Position numbers and translations under genes: made by a program. Shown in pieces: positions 44,280-52,780 of a DNA stretch of 64,000 nucleotides (the first letter of the stretch is position 1; every line of letters starts with the position of its first letter). Under the pieces are notes generated by a model, which made no database searches, had not been told where the DNA came from, and was given only the letters and a program-made list of their open reading frames with translations. This DNA is from Paenibacillus sp. RC67 (GTDB taxonomy: Bacteria; Bacillota; Bacilli; Paenibacillales; NBRC-103111), in assembly GCF_030020805.1 (NCBI RefSeq), contig NZ_CP125098.1, forward strand, positions 448,001 through 512,000, written 5' to 3'.

Positions 44280-44363
44280 ATCGGCTGTTTCTCCTTGGAT
44301 CTATCTGAAGAGGAAACCGAACCTACTTTAAGAACAACAGATCCGCTGGACATTGTTTACAAT

Positions 44364-44417
44364 GGAAAGTGCTCTTGTTAGAAGCTTTTTTTCTATCAGG
44401 GGTACTTTCCTTTTTTC
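44364..44417 (+). terminator. Terminator after the MpsC-like gene
   Basis: GGAAAGT and ACTTTCC close a long hairpin with further pairing inside, followed by T6. The rest of the 44280-44570 gap, before the ABC operon, shows no recognised riboswitch or clear promoter. Confidence 0.78.
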
Positions 44418-44570
44418 ATATATCTATACAAGCAAGAGGGGGCGTCGGTTGAAGTTATAGAGATAGTATAGGATACGTGCATAGATTGCCGTGTTTGCAA
44501 AATACTAGTAAATATTTCATGCAGCCGATGGTTACAACACTATATTTAATTCTATTGGAGGTCAATGACG

Positions 44571-45653
44571 ATGCAAAAAAGATGGGTTCAAGGTGTACTT
44601 TCACTTTCTGTTCTGGGACTGGCTCTTACCGGATGCGGCGCGCCGAAAGAACAAGGAGGAGCAGCAACAGACAAGGGAGCAGATAAAGGAGCACCGACAC
44701 AGCTGGTTATCTCCACTTGGGGCTTCTCCGAAGACTTCTTCCGCAAAGAAATTTATGAACCGTTCGAGAAGCAGCATAATGTCAAAATCGTCCTCGAAAT
44801 CGGTAACAACGCCGAGCGTTTGAACAAGGTTAAGCAAGGCAGCTCTAACGTCGATATCATGTACTTATCCGATTATTATGCTCAACAAGCTATTGAAGCG
44901 GGACTATTCGAGAAAATCGACCGCAGCCGTATACCGAACCTGAACAACATCTATGATGTGGCTAAAGCTCCACTTGGTGAAGACTACGGTCCTGCCTATA
45001 CAATCGGCCAACTAGGGATTGCTTACAACCCGAAAGCACTTGGCGGTAAAGAGGTTAAATCCTGGGCTGACCTGTGGAGTCCTGAATTGGCGAAAAAGCT
45101 GACTATGCCTAACATTACGGCAACAAGCGGCCCGATGATCGTCGATGCGGCATCTCTCGTAGCTGGCAGCAGCACGTTTAATGAAGACCAAGCCTTTGCG
45201 AAATTGAAAGAGCTGAATAAATCCGTCGTGAAATACTACGGTCAAACATCCGAATACGTGAACATGCTGGCACAAGGCGAAATTGCTGCCGGTCCGATCA
45301 TGGAAATGTATGTCAAAGATTTGAAAGCCGCTTCCCCGGATGTGAAATTCGTAACGCCGACGGAAGGTGCTTACGCAGTCATGAATACAATTAACGTCGT
45401 TAAAGGCAGCAAGAACAAGCAATTGGCTGAAGACTTCATCAACTGGCACTTGAGCAAGGAAGCGCAAGAGAAATCGGCCAAAGCACACATTGACTCGCCG
45501 GTTAATAAAACGTTGACGTTGACGCCTGAAGAGGCTCAAGGCATTACTTACGGGGCAGATGTAGTAGCTAAGCTTCGCAAGCTCGATATGAAATTCGTGA
45601 ACCAAAACCTTAAAAAATGGATCGACCGTTTCAATAAAGAAGTAACACAATAA
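44571..45653 (+). CDS. PotD-like ABC transporter substrate-binding lipoprotein
   Basis: 360 residues from the ATG 9 nt after GGAGG. Lipobox LALTGC, then a polyamine/Fe-type (SBP_bac_6/8) periplasmic-binding fold: LVISTWGFSEDFFRKEIYEPFEKQ, DIMYLSDYYAQQAIEAGLFEKID, GLGIAYNPKAL-like QLGIAYNPKAL. Sequence class alone would suggest spermidine/putrescine, but the operon also holds a nucleoside hydrolase and a YerA-type deaminase, which points to a nucleoside, base or derivative (inference). Confidence 0.88.
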   Translation: MQKRWVQGVLSLSVLGLALTGCGAPKEQGGAATDKGADKGAPTQLVISTWGFSEDFFRKEIYEPFEKQHNVKIVLEIGNNAERLNKVKQGSSNVDIMYLSDYYAQQAIEAGLFEKIDRSRIPNLNNIYDVAKAPLGEDYGPAYTIGQLGIAYNPKALGGKEVKSWADLWSPELAKKLTMPNITATSGPMIVDAASLVAGSSTFNEDQAFAKLKELNKSVVKYYGQTSEYVNMLAQGEIAAGPIMEMYVKDLKAASPDVKFVTPTEGAYAVMNTINVVKGSKNKQLAEDFINWHLSKEAQEKSAKAHIDSPVNKTLTLTPEEAQGITYGADVVAKLRKLDMKFVNQNLKKWIDRFNKEVTQ

Positions 45654-45736
45654 GCAGGAATAGAAAGCAGTTCAGTGAGGGGGATATGACATGATCATGG
45701 CATGTACCCTCATTTTTTCTCCTAAGGAGGGCCACA

Positions 45737-46669
45737 ATGAGGAAAAAAGTCATTCTTGATGTAGATACAGGAGTCGATGATGCGCTCGGTATTCTGTTGG
45801 CGGTTCGCAGCGGTCAGTTCGATGTTCTAGGGATTACGACGGTGAACGGCAACGTATCGCGGGATCAGGCAACCTTGAACACATGCAAAATATTGCAGCT
45901 ATTGGGCTGTGAGGATTCGATTCCGGTCTATAAGGGAGCAGACCGTCCGCTCCTGAGGGACTCCTTCTTCGAGCACCGCGTCCATGGACAAGACGGCATT
46001 GGCGGCGCTCTAACCGACATGTCCGTGCACAAGACGGCTTCCCACGGCTTTGCGCCGGATGTCATCATCGAGACTGCGCGACGCTATCCAGGCGAGCTGA
46101 CCCTCGTCGCAACCGGACCGCTTACGAATGTCGCTTTGGCAGTACGTCAAGCTCCCGAGCTGGTCGATCTCCTCAAGGAGGTCGTTGTGATGGGTGGAGT
46201 TGTCAGCAGCTACGGCAATGTGACGCCTACGGCGGAGTACAACATGTACGTAGATCCCGAGGCAGCCAAAATCGTGTTTCATGCCGGGTTCCCGTCGCTG
46301 ACGCTGGTAGGGCTTGATGTGACGCGTAAGGCTCTTCTCACTGAGGAACATATGCGGCAGCTTGGGGATACGCCTATTGCTCAATACGTTAGGGAGAGCA
46401 CCTTGGATTATATGAAGCGCTACTATGAGCGCAATGGCATTCACGCCTGTGTTATGCATGATCCGCTCGCCGTAGGCGTAGCTTTGAACCCCGATATCGT
46501 AACGACTCGTCGCTATTATGTAGATGTCGAGACCCGCAGCGACCTGTGCGATGGACAAACCGTCTGCGATTTTCAAAACCGCTTGTCGAAGCAGGCTAAT
46601 ATGGACGTTTGCGTGGATGTCGATACCGAAGCTTTTTTACAGCTATTTACGCAATCGCTAAAAGCCTAG
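45737..46669 (+). CDS. Inosine-uridine-preferring nucleoside hydrolase family protein
   Basis: 310 residues. Ca2+-binding N-terminal motif VILDVDTGVDDALGIL, GITTVNGNV, and VMHDPLAVGVALNPDIV with the conserved His-Asp of the family are all present. It cleaves ribonucleosides into base and ribose. AAGGAGG precedes the ATG. It sits between the binding protein and the permeases of an ABC transporter, so imported nucleoside is its likely substrate (inference). No signal peptide, so it is cytoplasmic. Confidence 0.9.
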   Translation: MRKKVILDVDTGVDDALGILLAVRSGQFDVLGITTVNGNVSRDQATLNTCKILQLLGCEDSIPVYKGADRPLLRDSFFEHRVHGQDGIGGALTDMSVHKTASHGFAPDVIIETARRYPGELTLVATGPLTNVALAVRQAPELVDLLKEVVVMGGVVSSYGNVTPTAEYNMYVDPEAAKIVFHAGFPSLTLVGLDVTRKALLTEEHMRQLGDTPIAQYVRESTLDYMKRYYERNGIHACVMHDPLAVGVALNPDIVTTRRYYVDVETRSDLCDGQTVCDFQNRLSKQANMDVCVDVDTEAFLQLFTQSLKA

Positions 46670-46696
46670 CCTTACAAGAACAGGAGCCATAGCTAC

Positions 46697-47518
46697 ATGA
46701 AGAAAACGTACTACTATGTATTACTGCTGCCGGGATTTCTGTTTTTGCTGTTTTTTATGCTGATCCCGATTGTAATGACGATAGGGTCCACTTTTTTCAA
46801 GAGGGCCATTTCACACTGGAAGGGTATCTTCATTTCTTTAAAGACCCGTATTTTCTGAAAATATTATGGACGACTCTGGAAGTCAGCGTAGTAACCACAC
46901 TGCTATGTATTCTGCTAGGCTTTCCGGTGTCCTATTACATTTCCAAGCAAAGCTTGAGAAAAAAGGGTATCTTGCTCGCGCTTGCTATTTTCCCGCTGCT
47001 TACAAGCTCTGTCGTTCGTTCCTTCAGCTGGATGATCGTTCTCGGGAAAAAAGGATTGCTGAACAATGCCTTGATTGGGCTTGGAATCATTCAAGAGCCG
47101 TTGGACATTTTGTACACGCCAGTAGCGATGATGATCGGTCTTATTCACTTATTCCTGCCGCTCATTATCATTACGCTTGTAGGAGTTATGGAGAATATCG
47201 ATCCTGACTTGATCAAAGCCGCGGAGAGTCTGGGGGGCGCCCCGGTTTACCGCTTTTCGTAAGGTGATAGTACCGCTCAGTATTCCGGGCTTGATTATCG
47301 GCAGTATTCTGGTGTTCGTCGGCAGCTTGACGGCTTATACGACACCGGCTTTGCTTGGAGGCAAGCAGAAGGTTATCTCGACCTTCTTGTACCAAAATGC
47401 GATTACATTAAACGACTGGTATTTGGCTTCTGTCGTCGCTACGATCATGATTGCGATCACGTTTGTAGTTATTGGAATTATGAATAAACTGGCGAATAAA
47501 TTCAATCCGAAGGAGTAG
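46697..47518 (+). pseudogene. PotB-like ABC permease gene with two frameshifts
   Basis: The first frame (ATG 46697 after CAGGAG) gives the first membrane helix and stops at 46858. Homology continues in a second frame from CAAGAGGGCCAT at 46798, consistent with loss of one T from the run at 46792-46797. That frame ends at 47262 after LGGAPVY, and the rest (AFRKVIVPLSIPG onward) lies in a third frame, consistent with an extra C at 47250-47251. With both corrected the length is exactly 273 residues, normal for a PotB/PotH permease, with the EAA-type loop AAESLGGAP. Real inactivation or base-call errors; the rest of the operon is intact. Confidence 0.85.
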
Positions 47519-47524
47519 ATCCGT

Positions 47525-48313
47525 ATGCAGGAGAAAAATCGAGGGCTTGGCCTGTTTACGCTTCTGGTCTACGCATTTTTGCTGGGTCCTCTCATTATTA
47601 TTGCTGCCGCCTCGTTTGACCCGGGAACGGTACTGAAATTTCCGCCGCAAGGCTTCTCATTCAAATGGTATGAAAATATTTTCAAAGTGAAAATGTTCAT
47701 GGAGACGTTCAAAACGTCCATATTCGTTTCGCTGCTTGGCAATGTATTTGCGCTTATTCTAGGGGTTCCGGCCGCTTACGCTTTAAGCCGGTTCCAGTTC
47801 AAGGGCAAGGATACGCTGAATGCCGTATTTATTTCGCCGGTACTGATTCCGGGTATCGTGCTTGGCTTTACGATGCTGAAGTATCTCATCATTATGTATC
47901 ATTTGCCGATTTACCTTTCTCTGCTGTTCGGTCATACGGTTATCATGCTGCCGTTCATTATCCGAGTCATCGCTTCCAGCTTGTCTAACTTCGATTTCTC
48001 GATCGAGGAGGCGGCTTTGAGCTTGGGAGCAGGGCATCTGGCGACCTTCTTCAAGGTGGTGCTGCCGAACATCAAGTCGGGGATTATTGCCGCGGTGCTG
48101 ATCGCCTTCTTGGAATCGTTCAATAACGTGGATATTTCCGTCTTCATGACAGGTCCGGGAGTCAGTACGCTGCCTATCCAAATGCTGACCTATGTTGAGA
48201 ACCATTTTGACCCGACGATTGCTGCGATTTCGGTGCTGCTTATGATTTTTACGGCGGTCCTAATGTTCATTATCGAACGCATTATGGGATTGTCCTACTT
48301 TACAAAACGATAA
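47525..48313 (+). CDS. PotC-like ABC transporter permease
   Basis: 262 residues, six membrane helices. PotC/PotI features: GFSFKWYENIF near the N-terminus and the EAA loop EEAALSLGAGHLATFFKVVLPNIKSG. It is the second membrane subunit of the transporter. Intact, unlike the preceding permease. It begins 6 bp after that gene's end. Confidence 0.9.
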   Translation: MQEKNRGLGLFTLLVYAFLLGPLIIIAAASFDPGTVLKFPPQGFSFKWYENIFKVKMFMETFKTSIFVSLLGNVFALILGVPAAYALSRFQFKGKDTLNAVFISPVLIPGIVLGFTMLKYLIIMYHLPIYLSLLFGHTVIMLPFIIRVIASSLSNFDFSIEEAALSLGAGHLATFFKVVLPNIKSGIIAAVLIAFLESFNNVDISVFMTGPGVSTLPIQMLTYVENHFDPTIAAISVLLMIFTAVLMFIIERIMGLSYFTKR

Positions 48314-48328
48314 CGGGGGATTTAATCC

Positions 48329-49393
48329 ATGGCATTGCTATCCTTGGAAAACGTATCGGTTGCCTATGAGCAAAATGTGATATTGAAGGATTTCAACCTG
48401 AATATTGAAAAAGGTAAGCTCATTTCGCTGCTCGGCCCGAGCGGCTGCGGTAAAACGACGACACTACGGCTTATCGCCGGTTTTTTGGAAGCCAAAGACG
48501 GCAAATTCATGCTGGGCGGCAAAGATTATACGCGAGTACCGGTTAACAAACGGAACTTCGGCTTCGTGTTTCAGAGCTATGCGCTGTTCCCGCATTTATC
48601 GGTGTACGATAATGTAGCATTTGGTCTGAGATTGAGAAAAGTAAACGAGTCGGAAGTTGCAAAAAGAGTGAAAAACATTCTGGAAGTCGTCAGTTTGGCA
48701 GGCTTCGAGAAACGGTTCCCCAAAGCGCTGTCCGGTGGGCAGAAGCAGCGTGTAGCCATCGCTCGTGCGCTTGTCATTGAGCCTGACCTGCTGCTCTTCG
48801 ATGAGCCGCTCAGCAACCTGGACGCGAATCTGAGAATTAACATGCGTGTGGAAATTCGCCGTATTCAGCAGGAGCTGGGCATTACAACCGTTTATGTCTC
48901 TCATGATCAAGAGGAATGCTTCTCGATCTCGGATCAGGTGGCGATTATGAACAAAGGGATTATCGAGCAGCTTGATAGTCCAGCCACGATCTTCAAATAT
49001 CCGAAGACGGAGTTCGTCGCTCGGTTTATTGGATTTAATAATTTTATTCACTTCAATGAACGCCAGGAGCTGGGCGGAGAGGTCGAGCTGAAGGTCAATG
49101 ACCTGGTATTCCGCGTAGCTAAGAACTTGGGGACGAACGCTAACGGAAGCCTCAAGGGCGCCATTCGTCCGGATGACGTCGTTATGGGTACGGCAGACGA
49201 GCTGTCGGGAGAAGGAACGAACCGTCTCCCCGGACGTGTGAAGGTCAGCACGTTCCTGGGCAGAAGCTATCAGTATGTCGTGGAAACAGCGCTCGGTGAC
49301 TTTACGGTCAACAAAGAAATGGAGCTTCCTTATGTCAACGGCCGGGAGGTTCGCCTGCTGTTCCCTGCTGAAAAATTGGTATTAGTGGAGTAA
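48329..49393 (+). CDS. PotA-like ABC transporter ATP-binding protein
   Basis: 354 residues. Walker A GPSGCGKTT (about 33-41), Q-loop FQSYALFPH, signature LSGGQKQRV, Walker B LLLFDEPLSNLDA, switch His VSHDQEE, and a C-terminal TOBE domain (from ~ residue 260, GAIRPDDVVM). It energises the PotB/PotC-like permeases. 15 bp after the previous gene, with GGGGG before the ATG. Confidence 0.92.
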   Translation: MALLSLENVSVAYEQNVILKDFNLNIEKGKLISLLGPSGCGKTTTLRLIAGFLEAKDGKFMLGGKDYTRVPVNKRNFGFVFQSYALFPHLSVYDNVAFGLRLRKVNESEVAKRVKNILEVVSLAGFEKRFPKALSGGQKQRVAIARALVIEPDLLLFDEPLSNLDANLRINMRVEIRRIQQELGITTVYVSHDQEECFSISDQVAIMNKGIIEQLDSPATIFKYPKTEFVARFIGFNNFIHFNERQELGGEVELKVNDLVFRVAKNLGTNANGSLKGAIRPDDVVMGTADELSGEGTNRLPGRVKVSTFLGRSYQYVVETALGDFTVNKEMELPYVNGREVRLLFPAEKLVLVE

Positions 49394-49401
49394 CGTGCTA
49401 C

Positions 49402-51129
49402 TTGGGAGGTACAGGCATGCGAGTCGATTTATACATCAAGAACGTGAACATATATAACAGTTACTTCAAAACATTCATTCAAGGCAATGCCGCCGTGCTT
49501 GACGGCAAATTCTTATACATCGGCGACCGGGGAGAAGACAGCTTCGAAGCCGCTCAAGTTATCGATGGACAGGGACAATATATGATCCCTGGTCTCGTGG
49601 ACATTCACTTGCACATCGAAAGCACGATGGTTACGCCGGAGACATTCTCTTACGGCTTGATCCGTAACGGTGTGACGACCATTGTGCCGGAGCCGCACGA
49701 GATGGCTAACGTATTCGGTCTGCAAGGTGTCACTGAGATGATTCGGGCCAGCGAGCAATGCGTGGCGGACATGATCTATGCCATTCCAAGCTCTGTACCC
49801 GCAACGTCGATGGAGACAACAGGTGGAGCAATGGAAATAGAGGATATGGATGCGTTGATGGAATCGGAGACGATCGCCTGCTTGGGCGAGATTATGAACT
49901 ATGTCGACGTCATTAATGATCCGGATTGCAAGACAAACCGGATATTGAATCATATCCGCTCGAAGTATCCGAAGCTAGTCATCGAGGGCCATGTGCCTAA
50001 GCTGCTGGACCTTGATTTGCAGAGGATCATCTATGCGGGAATCGATTCCGATCATACGCATCAATCGATTGAAGGCATGGAAGCCCGAATTGCAGCGGGC
50101 ATGTTTATTGAAATTCAAGAGAAATCCATGACCGAAGAGGTCATGCAATATTTGAACGAACGGGATGTTGCGGAGCATTTCTGCTTTGTAACCGACGATG
50201 TCATGCCAGATTCGTTCCAGCGCCGTGGACATTTGAACCATATCGTACGCAAAGCAATCCAGATGGGGATGGCACCAGAGAAAGCGATCTATGCCGCAAC
50301 CTTCACGCCTGCGCGCAGGATGAAGCTGAGCGATCGTGGAGCGGTAGCACCGGGCAAGATTGCGGACTTCTCGCTCGTGTCCGATCTGGAACAATTGACC
50401 ATTGGTCAAGTATATAAAGGCGGACGCAAGGTGTATGATGCGCAGCAGGAGTACAAACCGCAAGGTCATCGTCATCCGTTTCCTGCTCATTTTTACCAAA
50501 GTGTGAAGCTTCCGCTCTTGACGAAAGCGGATTTCGCTATCCGTACGGAGGCTAAGGACGGAGCTTACAAAGGCAGAGTGATGCTTGTAAAGAATGGTTC
50601 TACCTTTACGGAGGAGCATCATGGAGAGGTTGCTGTAAGCGAAGGAGAAGTGCGCTGGGAAGAGAGCGAGTACGGCTTGATCGCGACCTTTGATCGCTAT
50701 GGCAAGACCGGGGGCCGAGCTTACGGCTTGATCGGCGGCGATACGATTCAACGCGGCGCGATTGCGACGACGTATTCCCACGACAACCACAATCTGCTGG
50801 TTGTCGGGCACAGCCGTGCCGACATGATGCTGGCGGCCAATGAAGTCATTCGCAATCAAGGCGGCTTCTGCGTCGTGGAGAACGGTCAAGTGCTGGCGAG
50901 CCTGCATTTGCCGGTCGGAGGCATTCTGACCGAGGAGCCTTTGGAGAAGACGGCTGCAGAGGTGCAGCAGCTTCGCGAAGCGATGGAGCAGCTCGGATAT
51001 AACCATTACAATCCGATTATGTCGATCAGCACGCATTCCTTACCGGTTAGTCCGGCTTTGAAAATAACCGATTACGGCCTCATTGATGTCAACCGCGGCA
51101 AGGTCGTGCCTCTATTAGTAGAGGAATAA
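49402..51129 (+). CDS. Adenine deaminase family amidohydrolase (YerA-like)
   Basis: 575 residues; the initiator is likely the ATG after GGGAGG near 49417, giving MRVDLYIKNVNIYNSYF. Amidohydrolase metal ligands are visible in LVDIHLHIEST, then EPHEMANVFG, EGHVPKL, SDHTHQSIEG and FVTDDVMPDS. It matches the B. subtilis YerA branch (putative adenine deaminase, activity not firmly established) better than classical AdeC. As the last gene of the transporter-nucleosidase operon it could deaminate the released base (inference). Confidence 0.88.
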   Translation: MGGTGMRVDLYIKNVNIYNSYFKTFIQGNAAVLDGKFLYIGDRGEDSFEAAQVIDGQGQYMIPGLVDIHLHIESTMVTPETFSYGLIRNGVTTIVPEPHEMANVFGLQGVTEMIRASEQCVADMIYAIPSSVPATSMETTGGAMEIEDMDALMESETIACLGEIMNYVDVINDPDCKTNRILNHIRSKYPKLVIEGHVPKLLDLDLQRIIYAGIDSDHTHQSIEGMEARIAAGMFIEIQEKSMTEEVMQYLNERDVAEHFCFVTDDVMPDSFQRRGHLNHIVRKAIQMGMAPEKAIYAATFTPARRMKLSDRGAVAPGKIADFSLVSDLEQLTIGQVYKGGRKVYDAQQEYKPQGHRHPFPAHFYQSVKLPLLTKADFAIRTEAKDGAYKGRVMLVKNGSTFTEEHHGEVAVSEGEVRWEESEYGLIATFDRYGKTGGRAYGLIGGDTIQRGAIATTYSHDNHNLLVVGHSRADMMLAANEVIRNQGGFCVVENGQVLASLHLPVGGILTEEPLEKTAAEVQQLREAMEQLGYNHYNPIMSISTHSLPVSPALKITDYGLIDVNRGKVVPLLVEE

Positions 51130-51133
51130 TGAA

Positions 51134-51170
51134 CAAAGAACCTGACGGTTTGTTTTCGTCAGGTTCTTTG
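51134..51170 (+). terminator. Left hairpin of repeat copy C (end of the nucleoside operon)
   Basis: CAAAGAACCTGACG and CGTCAGGTTCTTTG form a perfect 14-bp stem just after the deaminase stop. The T run after it is short (TCTGTC), so termination here may be partial. Confidence 0.75.
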
Positions 51171-51377
51171 TCTGTCGAGAAGCCAGTTTTTGAGCATTTG
51201 CTATATCGTAGGTGGGGTATGCCTCGGAGGAGCGAGAGCGCCCGCCTTTGTCCTTGGGAAATCTCCGCTTTAAAGCGAATGTATTGAAAATTTCCCAAGA
51301 ACAACAGCGGCTGGAGGGGCATATCTCACCCGGAGTACCGCAGCAAATGTTCGTCTTCATCGGCTTCACAACACACC
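51171..51377 (+). repeat. Imperfect-palindrome repeat element, copy C
   Basis: Contains GGTGGGGTATGCCTCGGAGG, CCGCCTTTGTCCTTGGG, TTTAAAGCG, AATTTCCCAAGAAC, AACAGCGGCTGG and CATATCTCACCC, nearly the same as copy B. Outer ends (ATTTGCT and AGCAAAT) are inverted. Here the element lies between two same-strand genes, unlike the convergent sites of A and B. The 51130-51485 gap holds only this element, its hairpins and the next ribosome binding site. Confidence 0.88.
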
Positions 51378-51409
51378 ACCTGACGGCATATTCCGTCAGG
51401 TTCTTTTTT
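51378..51409 (+). terminator. Right hairpin of repeat copy C
   Basis: ACCTGACGG and CCGTCAGGT form a 9-bp stem followed by TCT6. The stem repeats the left hairpin's sequence with a different loop, so left and right arms could also pair with each other around the whole element. Confidence 0.85.
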
Positions 51410-51485
51410 CCCCCATAGGAAATTTGGAAATGCCCCTTTTCCCTTGTTATACTAGCTGTAAGCTTTGAAGATGGGAGTGGGGAAC

Positions 51486-52166
51486 ATGGAATATCATCGT
51501 ATTACAAATATTGCGGATCCGTATTTTAAGCAGATGCACGAGCTGATGCAAACCGTATTTCCGCCGGAGGAAGTACTGGAATTCTCCTTATGGGAGGAGC
51601 CGCTTCAGGACGAAGGCATTCGGGTGTTCGTAGCGATTCATGAAGGACAAGTCGTTGGTGCTACCGAGTACCGCTATTATGAGGATATGCAGGTAGCTAT
51701 GACCGATTTCACGATCATTGGACGTGAAGGGCTGGGTATCGGACCTTTCCTGGTTAAGCACCGGACACAGGATTTGCTGTCGCTTGTCCGACAGCATGGC
51801 GGTAAGCTGATCGGCATGTTTGCCGAGATCTACAATCCGTACTTGGCTGAGGATCACGGGTTTGGCGGTGTGAAGCCGATGAATCCGTTTGTCCGCCGCG
51901 AAGTGCTTGCCCATCTCGGTTATCGCAGGCTGGATCTAGCCTACGTGCATCCGTCATGGCATAATGATGGGGCTGCTGTGCAGGAGCTGGACTTAGGGTT
52001 TATGCCGTTCGGCGAGGATGCCGATTCCGTAGAATCGATTCCTGCTAGCCTGATCAGCGGGTTTCTGGAGCGGTACTATACGGTACTACCGAATAAACCA
52101 GCCGCATGGTATGAGATGGTTGCTCAATTAAAGCAGCGTGAACAAGTCGGGTTGCTTCCAATGTAA
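51486..52166 (+). CDS. GNAT-like N-acetyltransferase
   Basis: 226 residues from the ATG after GGGAGTGGGG. The N-terminal half has a GNAT-like beta core (VFVAIHEGQVVGATEYRYY) and a degenerate acetyl-CoA loop (REGLGIGPFLVKHRT). The C-terminal half is unmatched. The substrate is unknown. A strong terminator follows. Confidence 0.75.
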   Translation: MEYHRITNIADPYFKQMHELMQTVFPPEEVLEFSLWEEPLQDEGIRVFVAIHEGQVVGATEYRYYEDMQVAMTDFTIIGREGLGIGPFLVKHRTQDLLSLVRQHGGKLIGMFAEIYNPYLAEDHGFGGVKPMNPFVRREVLAHLGYRRLDLAYVHPSWHNDGAAVQELDLGFMPFGEDADSVESIPASLISGFLERYYTVLPNKPAAWYEMVAQLKQREQVGLLPM

Positions 52167-52185
52167 ATTTCATCATTGTAGGATT

Positions 52186-52231
52186 TCGGCTCTCGAGTGC
52201 AGGATACTGTGCTTGAGAGCCGATTTTTTTG
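52186..52231 (+). terminator. Terminator of the GNAT-like gene
   Basis: TCGGCTCTCGAGTGCA and TGTGCTTGAGAGCCGA pair along about 14 bp, followed by T7. Confidence 0.9.
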
Positions 52232-52309
52232 CAAAAAGATATAGCATATAATCTATAATTCCTATATAATAACTATGAATTAACAGTGTGGAACGGAGGG
52301 AACCATTCT

Positions 52310-52591
52310 ATGAAGCAGAAGCATTGTCCTCATTGCTCGGAATCCTGTTCGGCTTACAAGTTTACTTGCGTGCACTGCGGCGAGGAGCTGGCTGATAACG
52401 GCTATTTAATCGATTCGTTAACCTATTGGGACGATCAGAAGCCGACCCAACCAGCCCGTATTCTCCTTTCACTGACTTTATTGAGTGCCTCCGCTATTAC
52501 AGCTTCCTTACTTCATGCTCCGCTAGTCTTATACGCAGGAATAGCAGCTGCAGCAGTGTACTACACATCTACCAAAACAAAAGAGGCTTAA
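52310..52591 (+). CDS. Small zinc-ribbon membrane protein
   Basis: 93 residues from the ATG after CGGAGGG. CPHC and CVHC motifs (two C-x2-C knuckles in the first 27 residues) form a zinc ribbon, followed by a polar segment and two hydrophobic helices (~45-60 and 65-80). This architecture is common in uncharacterised Gram-positive membrane proteins. No function can be given. Confidence 0.65.
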   Translation: MKQKHCPHCSESCSAYKFTCVHCGEELADNGYLIDSLTYWDDQKPTQPARILLSLTLLSASAITASLLHAPLVLYAGIAAAAVYYTSTKTKEA

Positions 52592-52780
52592 TAAGGCTTG
52601 GCTTATATTAGCTAGGTTAACTATATAGGACGTTTAGGTTCAATAACTCGCTGCTTCGCTGCCGCGGGTTATTTGATTTGGGATAAAATTTTTTCGTTAC
52701 CCTATGGAACTTGATTCCATTTCGCTGCGTCTATTTGACGAAGAGAACTCCAATTTGTGTAATCGGAGGCTGCAGCGGCT

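Noticed and set aside
44418..44560. Possible purine riboswitch before the nucleoside operon
   Set aside because: Looked for because of the operon's content, but the conserved purine-aptamer core and its paired loops are absent.
49975..51036. 353-codon minus-strand frame
   Set aside because: Long only because the deaminase gene on the other strand is GC-biased at codon ends; no recognisable domain.
52640..52672. Hairpin AATAACTCGC/GCGGGTTATT after the zinc-ribbon gene
   Set aside because: Pairing is visible but no T run follows, so it is not called as a terminator.
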